Assembly: GCA_903813345.2 (NCBI GenBank)
Contig: CAIIXF020000007.1
Location: 15,296,714 to 15,360,713 of the forward strand
From: Owenia fusiformis
Taxonomy: Eukaryota > Annelida > Polychaeta > Sabellida > Oweniidae
Length of the DNA stretch: 64,000 nucleotides
Direction of reading: 5' to 3'
Below, in pieces: positions 12,801-24,525 of the stretch; positions within the stretch are counted from its first letter, which is position 1; the number at the start of each line of letters is the position of its first letter. The notes beneath the pieces are model-generated. The model saw nothing but the letters and a program-made list of their open reading frames with translations. It was not told the origin of the DNA and did no database searches. A program made the position numbers and the translations under genes.

Positions 12801-13224
12801 GCATCACAAATGCAAAGAGTCAAAGACATCATCCACTCTAGTAATTTTGAAAGGTTCCTTGTAGGGAATTATTTCAAACTAATATTTACAGAAAAGAAGG
12901 TTTATATCAAAGCATATTGATGATGTAAGTTACGGGCCCAGATTGTTCTGATTTTTTTTCAATTTTGGTGTGTTCAGGATCAGAAATTAATGCTAAACAT
13001 TTATGACTTGTACTCTTTATTTGCAGCATATTGAAAAAGTTGTGAGAGATAGTTGGGAACTGGACATTACAGTTGTTGCAGAACTTCACTTCGAACTGCC
13101 AAAGAAATATATGTGTCACAAGAAGGCCTCAGTAGATATTTATGTGGATTTGATAAAAGTTACAAAACCAGAAAAGAAAAGATCAAAAGAGAAAGTGACA
13201 AAAAAGCATTTGATGAGTAGCTGA
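3842..13224 (+). CDS. METTL5: METTL5, 18S rRNA adenine-N6 methyltransferase (5 exons, 232 aa)
   Basis: Coding exons are 3842-3950, 6433-6547, 11941-12128, 12588-12676 and 13027-13224. All introns are GT..AG and the 699 nt join in frame. In known animals METTL5 with TRMT112 places m6A on 18S rRNA. Exon 1 has the family N-terminus ending in LLEQYHTSPEIA. Exon 2 carries the SAM-binding motif ADLGCGCG. Exon 3 carries VGFDIDEDAL and the catalytic NPPF of N6-adenine methyltransferases (about residue 127). Exon 4 has AVYSLHK and exon 5 has the FHKKxSVDI-like motif (CHKKASVDI). The family is usually about 210 aa; this copy ends in an extra Lys-rich tail (EKKRSKEKVTKK). The start at 3842 has no splice acceptor before it; a second ATG lies at 3851. 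Intron 2 (6548-11940) is mostly a tandem-repeat element. The gene is convergent with the zinc-finger gene. Orthology is clear; the exact start is less so. Confidence 0.93.
3951..6432. repeat. METTL5 intron 1 with a ~250-bp duplicated repeat
   Basis: A block at about 4144-4400 recurs in the same orientation at about 4671-4920. It begins GATTTGAGATTTGGAATCAA and continues through TTATCCCAACGAA and TAGGGATATAGTGAAGCC. The shared block and its CCGTCTG tract look like the end of a dispersed transposon. Further on, 6030-6260 repeats TCTGTATTG four times plus once inverted. The long frame at 5886-6218 has no recognisable protein features. Confidence 0.5.
6676..11653 (+). mobile_element. ~5-kb non-autonomous element with a ~140-bp tandem-repeat core
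   Basis: The left end is a hairpin, TATGTCACCACCGTGGTGAC at 6676, followed by ATTGTTATGGTCTCCG. This end is itself duplicated, with a second copy 47 bases on at 6723. A GC-rich CGGCGTCCGGCG tract leads into a core of roughly 34 tandem monomers (about 6850-11600). The right end is AGGTGGTGACATTTTGTCAT then GTTAATGCCTTGTT. The same ends flank shorter versions at 19501-21656, 15800-15916 and 56955-57018, so ends and core move as one element. A tandem core between conserved ends, one a hairpin, is known from Helentron-derived HINE/pearl elements of bivalves. That assignment is an inference, as no helicase or diagnostic terminus is present. Confidence 0.7.
6850..11600 (+). repeat. Tandem array, ~140-bp monomer, with ~1.83-kb higher-order duplication
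   Basis: Each monomer contains CATCTACATGTTCTCAGAAA, TTCAAATCTGACTTTAGATT, TGACCTTCAATGACCTTCTC and AAGGTCAAAAAAGGTC. Variant monomers recur in order. The rare TTGCTTCGAATTGAC occurs at about 7151 and again about 1829 bases later, and the rare GACCTACTCAAGG at about 8788 and again about 1837 bases later. About 7.1-8.9 kb was therefore copied recently as a block of about 13 monomers to 8.9-10.7 kb. The array lies wholly in METTL5 intron 2. Confidence 0.85.
11697..11816. mobile_element. 120-bp inverted-repeat element in METTL5 intron 2
   Basis: Begins ATGCCTGGGTCACATTT and ends AAATGTGACCAAGGCAT, inverted ends differing at one or two bases. The interior also has complementary TTGTTCAATATTG and TTTTGAACAAAATA-type arms. 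Fits a small MITE. Confidence 0.55.
12140..12319. mobile_element. TACAGTAAAACCTGT MITE, copy 1
   Basis: Inverted ends TACAGTAAAACCTGT and ACAGGTTTCACTGTA enclose repeats of GGTGTTCCACTT. It starts 12 bases after the METTL5 exon 3 boundary. Related copies are at 32586-32823 and 55301-55480, with a fragment at 52692-52740. Ends and possible TA target suggest a Tc1/mariner-type MITE. Confidence 0.65.
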
Positions 13225-16028
13225 TATTATTCATAATAATTGCCAGTTTGGAGATATGATGTGTTCAGTGTGTATGCCAATGAGTCCTACATGTCCAGAG
13301 TGATCTTGCAGACAAATGTAATTTACTCTAGATCAATGGAAATGCAGTGTTCAAAGATGCAATATTAGCACCCAGCATACATGTTTGGACTGTAATTGAG
13401 AATTGTGGTACTGTAGATACACTTATAGGAATGAAGGTCTTTACTACTTCTTCATTTCTGAAGACGCCATTTTAATTAGACAATTTCGCAGTTTCCATGC
13501 ATCGTCTATTGCCAATATGAATCAATACCCAATAAATGATTCAATCAATTCAGCAGCTATAAAAGTTTTATACAACATTTCAGAACTCAGAAAATAAGTA
13601 TTGTCAAAATTGAAATTTTCTATTTTATTTGATATTTGTTGACCTATTTATTTAATAATTTGGACACTAGGCTTTTGAAGCAAACGCATTCCTCTTGGGT
13701 GTCTCCCAATTGACATTTTCCTCATTAAAGCATGTTATGGGTTTAAGAAAGTTTTCCACACCTGTGAAGGAATATAAAGTTGATGTGCATGCAAGCCTAA
13801 GATATGTCTAAATTATTGCTTTTAAAAAGCATTTAGTGATGTTATTAAATACACCACAAATATTCTGTCCACCAAGTCCCCTTTCAACTGCTCTGTGGAG
13901 TGTTTTAAAGAATTGATCAACTATTTGATGTTGTATAAAAATTTCATGAAATCGTGGCCATGAGGTTTGTCTTTGTTTTAGATTTTCTATTCAGTTAGGG
14001 CACTGTGGACGAAGTGGCATAATTCTTGGGATTGTTGGATCCTCTTTCCAATCATCTCTCCAACAGTGACACTAAAGTGTTGATGTCTTCTTGTACTCCG
14101 TAAACAGAAATATTCTATTTCCCTATTAAGAACCACACGTTGAACTGGAGTCCTACCAACGTATGAACAGTCTCACACTTCCTTTAAAGGTGCAACAATA
14201 AGTGCAAAGGGGCCATTCAACGATCAGCGACCAGTGTCAAAATATATTTAAGTTTGGATATTTCATCAAGACTAACATATATTTTCATTATCTACAAACA
14301 AACCCCCTGGATGAACATTATTTCAGCTGATATTCCTCTTGAAACACGGTGCATCTTAAAAATCTATAAGTGGGACTCCCTTTATAGAACCTTTGAACTG
14401 AATTTACACTTCTTAATGCTGAAATAGATAGTTAATACATTACATTTCAAGAAAATAGGCATGTCAAAGAAGGTGTTAAGCCAAATATTGACCTGATGGC
14501 TTAGAAAAAACAAAAAAATTTGAATTTTCTCTACAGTCCTTGTTGCGCCTTTAACAAATTTTTCTTTCAAAATTACAACAAATTGTTCCCCAGAAATACA
14601 ATTTATGTTCAAATCATATTTTTGTAGTGAATGCCCAGATTGGGTAAGAGTGATTAAATTGCTGATTTTATAGAAACATATAACACATTAATTATTTTCT
14701 TACATATATTTCTAGAAGTTCTATGGTTCATGCAATATTCAAAGTAAAATTCTGATTTTAAACCAATGTATGCAGCAATGCCTCAATACACACTACTGTA
14801 ATATGTATGCAATAACATAATCATTACTAATATTAGCCAAATGGGTTGCTCATGAACACCAAATGCAAGGTACTGTATAATAAAGTGATACAGTTCAGCA
14901 AAAAATGTTTCCAATCAGTAAATTAATGTTTACTTACTAGTAAATATTTTCAAAAAACTCTTACATAATAAACTTTACTCACAGAAAGGAGGAGGTGAGC
15001 TAATTTTAAATTAAATGTCTGAAAATTTCAACATTGCCCACAATCATGCATTTCGTCAAGGGACTTAAAAGTTACTTATCCTTGTAAAGTTAGGTTATGG
15101 TTCAGGGGATAATTAACAGAAACTTAAAGTACAGTTTTTGGTTCGTTAGCTGTGATGTCATCATATCCATGGTTACTACAATTGATTTACGCATTCATAA
15201 CTTTACAACGTTTTTGTTAATGACCCCCTGGTTCCCACTCAAGTCTTAGGTGTTTGTACCAGTCTCATAATATATATCTGCTCAAGAGACAATATTCTAT
15301 TTATATGTCTCTGATATACCAATACTATTATAGTATAGTTTCATAAAATGTACAATTTAAATTGTACATGAATATCTAATACAGTACATTGTACCATGTA
15401 TATTGTACACAAAATGTGTCATAAAATAATGCATGTATGTGAAATATTGAAATACTATAAAATAAATGCTAAAAATACTATAAATTCAAGTGTTTAAAAA
15501 TTCTTTCCTATAAACTGTTTTTCAACCCAAACCACAACATTTGTCAAAAAGGACATTATCAAATGTTATCCATCTTTTACAATAATTTTGACTTTCTTTT
15601 TACTCCATTTTCATCACTTTCACTTCGGTCCCTCAGGAGATATAAATATATCCCTAGGGATATACCCTATATCCAAGACCTCCCAGTACAAAATATGAAC
15701 TAAAACTGTGTTTAAATTCAACAGATGAAAATATATCCATATGATAGGTTCACCTATTAACTCCATGAACTCCCTGTGGTCATTATATTATATACAGTAC
15801 AAGACATTAACATGCAAAATGTCACCACCTGTCATTTGTAACAGACACCGAACACCAACCACTAAACACCATCCACAAAAAAGCTATAACAATATGTCAC
15901 CACTTGTGGTGACATAAAAACTAGTGCCAAGCCATGGTATTTATTCAATGAGCCATTTTTTATCAAGATAGCCATTTTCTCCCAGGAAGAATTAAAATAC
16001 AGAATGATCAATTGAATAGAATGGATCT
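13225..16028. other. Intergenic region between convergent METTL5 and zinc-finger gene
   Basis: Should contain both 3' UTRs. An AATAAA lies at about 13531 on the + strand. For the zinc-finger gene, TTTATT near 15944 gives AATAAA on the - strand. The remainder is AT-rich without supported exons, apart from the small element at 15800-15916. Confidence 0.5.
15800..15916 (-). mobile_element. Core-less copy of the hairpin-ended element (copy 3)
   Basis: On the - strand it has hairpin end TATGTCACCACAAGTGGTGA, then ATTGTTAT. Its other end, on the + strand, is AAGACATTAACATGCAAAAT followed by GTCACCACCT. Only about 60 bases separate the ends and there is no tandem core. It may lie in the 3' UTR of the zinc-finger gene. 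Confidence 0.6.
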
Positions 16029-16982
16029 TCAATATCTGAAACCATGCATGAGAACATTAACAGCTGTTGCTACATTATAACCATGTGCTCCATATGGATC
16101 TATGGGTGAGGGGTCACTCCCACCTTCTGTAGAGTGAACCTCTGTGTGACCCCCTGGGGAGGCATTATGTTGAATACTGGGAGTGGAAGACAATACTAGA
16201 TTGCTCCCTGAAGAAACACATAATGACTTCTGCCCCTGATCATCTAGGGGACTTGTCATATTCTGTCCAGATGGGTTTTTAAATGCACCAGGTGATTGTG
16301 TTGTAATAGTTGAGATTGATTCCTGAGAATGTATACTCTGAGGTGACATCACCTCTCGTTGGTCACTGCTGCTAAATGCAGATTGATTTGACATCATATT
16401 GCCAAGGGGACCTGTCATTGTGTCTTGGGAGCCCTGGTTGTTGTCCCGCTGGTATGTATCTGTCATGTACATTGCAGGAGGTGAGATTAACTGGGTAGTT
16501 GAATGCATGAGAATAGGGTAAGGTTGCTGTATGGGATGAGGTTGCAGCACTGAGAATAAGGGAGAAACCTGGACAGGACTGGGCTCTACATTTAGTGACC
16601 CTGTAGCTGAAACTGTGTGTGAGGAGATACCCAGGCCAGTATCAGATCCAAGATAGGATGCTTCCCCACTACTACAAAACATAGACACACTTGGCAGTTT
16701 CTCAGGTTCCATATATTCCACTGACATCTTCCTATCTGTGTCAAGATACTCTTTATCCTTCAAATCCTGATTGGTTATTGTTTTCTTGATAGCTCTTGAT
16801 TCATCAAGTTTGTTGTGTTCATTGCCTTTGTTGCCATCTATAGATTTGTTGTGTTTGTTGCCTTGGTTACAATGTGGAGATTTGTTGTCTTGGTGACTAT
16901 GAAGAGACTTGATGTGTTTACCAAGGTTACCTTTCATGGCACATCTGTAGTCACAATGTGGACACTGGAAGTTCTTCACTCC
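16029..16982 (-). CDS. BTB-ZF last exon: finger 10 and low-complexity tail
   Basis: The acceptor CTTGTAG precedes GGAGTGAAG. The exon opens with finger 10 (CPHC...KHIKSLH), continues into an Asn/Lys/His-rich stretch, then a Ser/Gln/Pro/Thr-rich tail with no known fold, and stops at 16029-16031. Such tails often act in transcriptional regulation; that is inference. Confidence 0.8.
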   Translation of the reverse strand, partial: GVKNFQCPHCDYRCAMKGNLGKHIKSLHSHQDNKSPHCNQGNKHNKSIDGNKGNEHNKLDESRAIKKTITNQDLKDKEYLDTDRKMSVEYMEPEKLPSVSMFCSSGEASYLGSDTGLGISSHTVSATGSLNVEPSPVQVSPLFSVLQPHPIQQPYPILMHSTTQLISPPAMYMTDTYQRDNNQGSQDTMTGPLGNMMSNQSAFSSSDQREVMSPQSIHSQESISTITTQSPGAFKNPSGQNMTSPLDDQGQKSLCVSSGSNLVLSSTPSIQHNASPGGHTEVHSTEGGSDPSPIDPYGAHGYNVATAVNVLMHGFRY

Positions 16983-19900
16983 CTACAAGTACATGTAAAC
17001 TGGTAAGTACATAGATGGGACTCTCGAGGAAAGACTTTTATATTAACTCATTCGCTACTAAGGACTTGATATGACGTCATAAAGCACATACGTCGACTAC
17101 TAAGGACGTGATATCAAGTCCAAGCACAAACCCAATGTATTTTTGGGAATCTTGTAACCATGACAACTTATAAAATGTAACTTAAAAAACTATTCATTCT
17201 GAAAGAGTATATCATATGCTTTAAAATGATATATAACACTATATATGTATGCCCATGTATATACAATTAATTATTTCAGAGGTACCATATATGGCAATTT
17301 TCAAAATATCGTCAGTATTATAGTGCTTTTTGCCCCAGTATTGAATGAGTTAAGTTTGTATATGATGCCACTGTCATAAAATAAATTGTCTTGAGTGACA
17401 TCATCTCCACTGGTTTAATGACCACAATTAAGCTAAAATGAAAGATCTCCATTCTGACCAAGTTTATTCCTTTTATTTTGATTGATGGAAAACTGGTTCC
17501 AACAACTCATAGTTACTTGATCTCTGTTACTGTTTTGATTGGTCTTCATCATTTTGATCCAAAGTGTCTACTAAGCTGAATCAACTCACAGTGTTCTTGA
17601 AAGGAGAGCAAACTGATTGAAGTCTGCATCTTATTGTAACAATATCAGACAATGCTTACCACTTCTGTGTGTTTGACTCTCACATGTTGCTTTAATTTGC
17701 CTGTGTCAACAAACCCCATGCCACAGTGTTCACACTTCTCTGGTCTTTCACCTTGAAATAAAGGAAGTTATTCGTAAAATAATAAACTTTTGATAATACA
17801 GACCTTTTATCCCATGGTTAGAAGGATATCATATAACATCCACTCATGGATATAAATGATATTTTTTCAAAACCATAGGATATTCCTATAATATATTGTC
17901 AAAAATGTGATATTTCGATGACAAAAAAAGCTGATTCCTCCGAATAGGAAAAGTAGAAGCAGGGAACAATAGTGTAAAAACCAGAATGACCCCCATAGAA
18001 TGGATATTGAGCATTAATTCAGATGAATGACATGCACAATTTTCGTATGTCCAAAAATTATTGATGGATGGTAAGATGGTAAGATGGAAGGATAAATGGA
18101 CAGACAAGTGGGCGATTTCATAAGCTCATCATGTAAGCTAATACAAATGAACCACTCATATACATGTATTTATCCCCCTTTCAGTAATCGTAACTGTCAC
18201 AACATAGTAACATATGGAATACATATATGTTTATACTAAGATGCAAAGTAATGTGTTAATACATAATGCATACACATACCTGTATGTGAGTATCTGATAT
18301 GAACCCTCAAACTGGTCCTATTAGCCAATCTCTGACCGCAATATGTGCACATGAAGAGTTTCTCCCCTACAACAAAGACTGATGCACATGTAAATCCAAA
18401 CCATGCAATGTCTCTTTCATGAATCATAAATACCACACTGTGCATACATATTTCAATGGTCAAAAGTCAGAGCCAACATTATCACATTGTATACTGCACA
18501 TGGAAATAATCTCATGCTTTCAAAACATTTTGTGTCACGCTTTGCAGTCAAATAAAAAATGTACAGATGGCATTTTCTCAGAGAGAGACTAACTGCTCGT
18601 ATCTTCATTGTCTTACATGATGGCAAAACTATTTTATTTGAAGTGTAGTTCCCCTGAGATTAAAGCGTCCTTACCTTTGAAGCTTATTTATGTATCATTT
18701 TAAAGCATTCAGTATCAGGAACTATGGACCATGTTATCAATGTTTGTCATTGTCAACCAATTTTTCTGTACTTACCAGTGTGTGTTATTTTATGTTGTTT
18801 CATAGCAACAGGCCTGAAACAAGTGTAGGAACACTGGTCACATGTTAGGCTGAAAGAACAAATCATATTTTCACTATATCTAATTAGCCCAGTCAATAAT
18901 GGCCCGATAGTTCGCGATCATATATATTCTTAGATTTTCGGCACATATACTAATGTGGACATTCTAAAAATTTTGATCCGCATTGCCAAGCACGAATCGC
19001 ACTCCTTCATGGTGAAAATTCAAGATGGCCGCCAAAATTGTCGACAATTTTATAATATTCATTTGATAATTTTTTTAATTCCCTTATCTCAATAAAATGT
19101 GGTTAGTTAGTGTTTTCCAATATCAATTGATAATATTTCTACCCTGAAAAATATTTAAATTATCTAAAAAGAAGATTTTGGTTGTTCAGTACCACCCATT
19201 GTTAAGATTTCGTCAAAATTTTCGGTAAATCATTATATATATAGTACTGTACCTATCATATCTCTATCCTTTTTTCATCACAATATACTTAAGTATTAGG
19301 TTTGTATGTTTTAGTAGAAACTGATTCCTTTCCAAACAATATTAGATAAACACATAATGAAGAATGTCTCCGATAGCACCACCTATTGGTGAAATTGTTC
19401 AAAATCAAAACTGTGTTTTATAATATATTGAACTGTTGAACTAAGCGTGTAATAGTTTGGAGAGCCAAGATTTGATCTGCATCATGTACAATGCATAATG
19501 AACAAGGCATTAACATGACAAAATTTCACCACCTAAAACAATTTGGTCAATTTAAAGCAAGTTGGAAAATACCTTTTGACCTTGAGAAGGTCATTGAAGG
19601 TCAAAGGTCAAATCTAAAGTCAGATTTGAACTTCTGAGAACTTGTAAAGTCAAATTTGAACTTCTGAAAAGATGTAGATGATTTTGAAAAAAAAATTTGG
19701 TCAATTTGAAGCAAGTTGAAAACAGACCTTTTTGACCTTTTTTGAACTTGAGAAGGTCATTAAAGGTCAAATGTCAAATCTAAAGTCAGATTTGAATTTC
19801 TGAGAACATGTAGATGATTTTGAAAAAAAAAATTAGTCAATTTGAAGCAAGTTGAAAAAAGACCTTTTTGACCTTTTTTGACATTGAGAAGGTCATTGAA

Positions 19901-22900
19901 GGTCAAATGTCAAATCTAAAGTCATATTTGAATTTCTGAGAACATGTAGATGATTTTGAAAAAAAAAATTTAGTCAATTTGAAGCAAGATGAAAAAATAC
20001 CTTTTTGACCTTTTTGACATTGAGAAGGTCATTGAAGGTCAAATGTCAAATCTAAAGTCATATTTGAATTTCTGAGAACATGTAGATGATTTTGAAAAAG
20101 AATTTAGTCAATTTGAAGCAAGTTGAAAAAAGACCTTTTTGACCTTTTTTGACTTTGAGAAGGTCATTGAAGGTCAAATGTCAAATCTAAAGTCAGATTT
20201 GAATTTTTGAGAACATGTAGATGATTTTGAAAAAAAAATTTAGTCAATTTGAAGCAAGTTGAAAAAGACCTTTTTGACCTTTTTTGACTTTGAGAAGGTC
20301 ATTGAAGGTCAAATGTCAAATCTAAAGTCAGATTTGAATTTCTGAGAACATGTAGATGATTTTGAAAAAAAATTTAGTCAATTTGAAGCAAGTTGAAAAA
20401 AGACCTTTTTGACCTTTTTTGACTTTGAGAAGGTCATTGAAGGTCAAATGTCAAATCTAAAGTCAGATTTGAATTTCTGAGTACATGTAGATGATTTTGA
20501 AAAAAAATTTAGTCAATTTGAAGCAAGTTGAAAAAAGACCTTTTTGACCTTTTTTGACTTTGAGAAGGTCATTGAAGGTCAAATGTCAAATCTAAAGTCA
20601 GATTTGAATTTCTGAGAACATGTAGATGATTTTGAAAAAAAAAATTTAGTCAATTTGAAGCAAGTTGAAAAAAGACCTTTTTGACCTTTTTTGACTTTGA
20701 GAAGGTCATTGAAGGTCAAATGTCAAATCTAAAGTCAGATTTGAATTTCTGAGAACATGTAGATGATTTTGAAAAAAAAATTTAGTCAATTTGAAGCAAG
20801 TTGAAAAAAGACCTTTTTGACCTTTTTTGACTTTGAGAAGGTCATTGAAGGTCAAATGTCAAATCTAAAGTCAGATTTGAATTTCTGAGAACATGTAGAT
20901 GATTTTGAAAAAAATTTTAGTCAATTTGAAGCAAGTTGAAAAAAGACCTTTTTGACCTTTTTTGACCTTGAGAAGGTCATTGAAGGTCAAATGTCAAATC
21001 TTAAGTCAGATTTGAATTTCTGAGAACACGTATATTATTTTGAAAAATTTTTTAGTCAATTTGAAGAAGGGTTGAAAACAGACCTTTTTGACCTTTTTTG
21101 ACCTTGAGAAGGTCATTGAAGGTCAAATGTCAAATCTTAAGTCAGATTTGAATTTCTGAGAACACGTAGATGATTTTGAAAAAAAAATTAGTCAATTTGA
21201 AGCAAGTTGAAAACAGACCTTTTTTTGACCTTGAGAAGGTCATTGAAGGTCAAATGTCAAATCTAAAGTCAGATTTGAAGGTCAAATGTCAAATCTAAAG
21301 TCAAATCTAAAGTCAGATTTGAATTTCTGAGAACATGTAGATGATTTTGAAAAAAAATTTAGTCAATGTGAAGCAAGTTGAAAAAAGACCTTTTTGACCT
21401 TGAGAAGGTCATTGAAGGTCAAATGTCAAATCTAAAGTCAGATTTGAACTTCTGAGAACATGTAGATGATTTAGAAAAAAATTGAAGTCAGTCTAAACAG
21501 TATTTGTTAAGTTATAGGAAGTTGTAAGAAATTGTTACAGACGCCGGACGCCGGACGCCAACCTCCAACCTCCAACCACCAACCTCCAACCACCAACCGC
21601 CGTCGCAAAAAAAACGGAGACCATAACAATATGTCACCACTTTTGGTGGTGACATAATAAAAAACTATAGTATTATTTTACAGTAGAATGCCAACTCTAA
21701 GATGTCAACCATATTTTTTTTGGGGGGGGGGGGTAAATAGGGGGTATCTTGCAGTTTATATAGTATTGTCATATCTGAACCCTTACTTTAGTTATTCTTA
21801 TGAACACTCTCCATTACAGGCACACAATGATGTGCATACTAGAGCAGCCTTCAAGCTGGTACATCTTGATGGGAAACCCTGCTTCTGACAACCACACTTT
21901 ACCAATGGTTGACTAGCATCGGCCATCTGCTTTAATGTAGTCCTGTATAGCTTTTAAGTTGTCTCTTGGCTCTGTTCTCCAGCCCTAGTTCTTTGGAGAT
22001 AGAATGATTCCCGGGGAATGATAGGACTTGGTTTGTTAAGCTGACCCCAGATATGTACACCTTGGGACAATGCTCCCTTGCAGTTTTGCATTAAGGCGTC
22101 AGCTGTTGGAGGAATGTGTTCAATTTGCTGAATTTATCATACAGCAACATAACATTAACAGTTTAAAGGATCATCTATTGGACCGAGGAGTGCATTCATC
22201 AGTTGTGAAAATGAGTTCCATCTGTCCCATGCTATAATTCTGCCCCTGCTTCCATGGAATCCAGGTGTGGTATCACAACTTGTCAATGAGTGGAATAATG
22301 CCAGACATAGACTTTTTGAGGCCCGATGGAATTCGCCATTTCATGTGCTGCCAAATACCTGAACTGTCTCCCCTTGTCAAATCTAACTCATATTTGTTCA
22401 CTCAGAACAAATGTGTTGATTGTGTGCAAGGTTACTTGTCTTTGGTGGATTGTTTTTGTGGATTAACAAATGACATTCTGACCAAAGGTTGCGAGAAGTC
22501 TTTTTCGTTCAGGAATAATTATATTGCTCACATTTGCAGTAAGGATTTGAAACAGTAATCTCTTGTTTTACTCCAAGCACAAACAATCTTGCCAGTTTCT
22601 AGGTAGGGAATTTTCGGGATAAATATGCTTCCTTTTACTGTTTCCTCTCTTATTATTTATACCAGACTCTAAACTGTTACATGTAGTTTCATAACTGTCC
22701 ATAACAATATCTACATGTAGATGGCATGATTTTGTTCATGTCATGTACCTTGTTGTTTTAATCACTGTTTAGTTTCCCTGAATTCACCAAGCACTGATTG
22801 GTGTGTTGTGTTAAATTGGTTCATGTCACGGATATGAACTGGTAGCCATCTTAACTAGTTGGTGTGATTGAGCATAAAAAGGCATGGCAACAACTCAGAA

Positions 22901-24473
22901 AGGGTATCTTTGTATAGGCTGAAGTTGCCCTTTTAAAAGTCTAAGATCCATTACCATTCACCAGAACTTAAATTGGGAAGAGCCATTCAGCTGGGACTGT
23001 TTTTTCACCCAGATAAAGGAATCCGCTGTATCAGATGTGGCTATGGCAGCTTGAGAGAGGGATATTGCCCAAGATGTGAAATGCTCCCATCTCAGTGTGC
23101 ATTCCACCAAGTATCCTTATCAGCTTCGTTTTTTCTCTTATCTCCTCTGGGCATTGTCCACTATTACAGTGCAAAGAGCAGCAAGTACAGGTATTTGGCT
23201 GGGTTGATATAATTTGTTGACTTTATACACATCAACATGAGAGACAATGAATATTAGACTATAAACTGACTTCAATATAACTAAAATAAAATGAAGAAAA
23301 TTGTAATACAGTTCTGTTATACTTCAAAGTGCAGAAACACTCAGGAAATCAAGATGGGTGACATGCCTCAATATTTACACCCAAAAACCTTATCCCCACT
23401 AATACATACCCCTTCCCCCTTCATATAACTCTCATTTCTACTTTCTACAACTTACATGTTGTTGAATCTAGAAACGCTAATATTTTTATTCCAGATAACA
23501 GTTACTTAAGAATTGGCAAATTGGGTCAGTATGAATAAAATAACAATTATCAATTTATGTTTCAGAGCAGTTTAATGCATATACCTATAGGGGGGGGGGG
23601 GGGGCTGCACAACACTCTTCTTTATTGGTTATAGTGAAATATTTTGACAGATAAATGTTGAATGTTATCACAGCATTGATAAAATATAAACTTGTCAAAT
23701 TTTATGGAAAAGAAGAAGTGAATAAGGGAATTGTTTATTATTTTGACGTTAATTTTGGTATAATTTTATCAAAAGGTGGCGCTATAAAAGTAATTTCTTA
23801 TACTTAATAAAAAATTGTTTGGTGGGAATATTGTTAAATAATATCTGAAGACACTAATTTATCACATTTTATTGAAATAAAGGCAGAAAAAAAATTATCA
23901 AAAAAATATTCTTATTTTGACGATTATTTTGGTGGCCATCTTGAATTTTCACCATGAAGGAGTGAGAATCGCGCTTGGCAATGCGGAACAAAATCTTTAA
24001 AATATCCATTTTAGTCTCTGTGCCGAAAATCTAACATTTTCATTACAGATAACAGTTATCTAAGAATAAGCAAATTGGGTCAGCATGAATAAAATAATAA
24101 TCATTAATTTATGTTTCAGAGAAGTTCAATGCATATACCTATAGGTGGGGCTGCACAACACTCTTCTTTATTGGTTATAATGAAATATTGATGGATACAG
24201 GCCTGTCAACTGTCCCGCAATTTGCGTATTTGTCACGCATTTGCTGAAGAATTTGAAGTCACGCCAGTTTTTTTTGCGTGACACAAAATGTCACGCAAAT
24301 ACGCATTTTACCTGGTAATTGTCACGCCAATATGTTTCTGTAAAAAATTTTTCAAAATATGTTTATGATACGGTAAAAATACGAACGTCGGAAAAAAAAC
24401 GAACGCAATTTGTTCGGATTTGTCACGCGAATCCCGTATATGTCACGCATGTTCATTGGAAATTTTCGTACCT

Positions 24474-24525
<52 letters not shown>

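Noticed and set aside
16815-17006. + strand Val/Phe-rich frame as a membrane peptide
   Set aside because: Antisense reading of the Asn/Lys/His-rich part of the BTB-ZF last exon.
22265-23212. Cys/His-containing frames that look faintly like zinc fingers
   Set aside because: Spacing of Cys and His does not make a C2H2 finger, they are on the strand opposite the BTB-ZF gene, and no splice sites support them.
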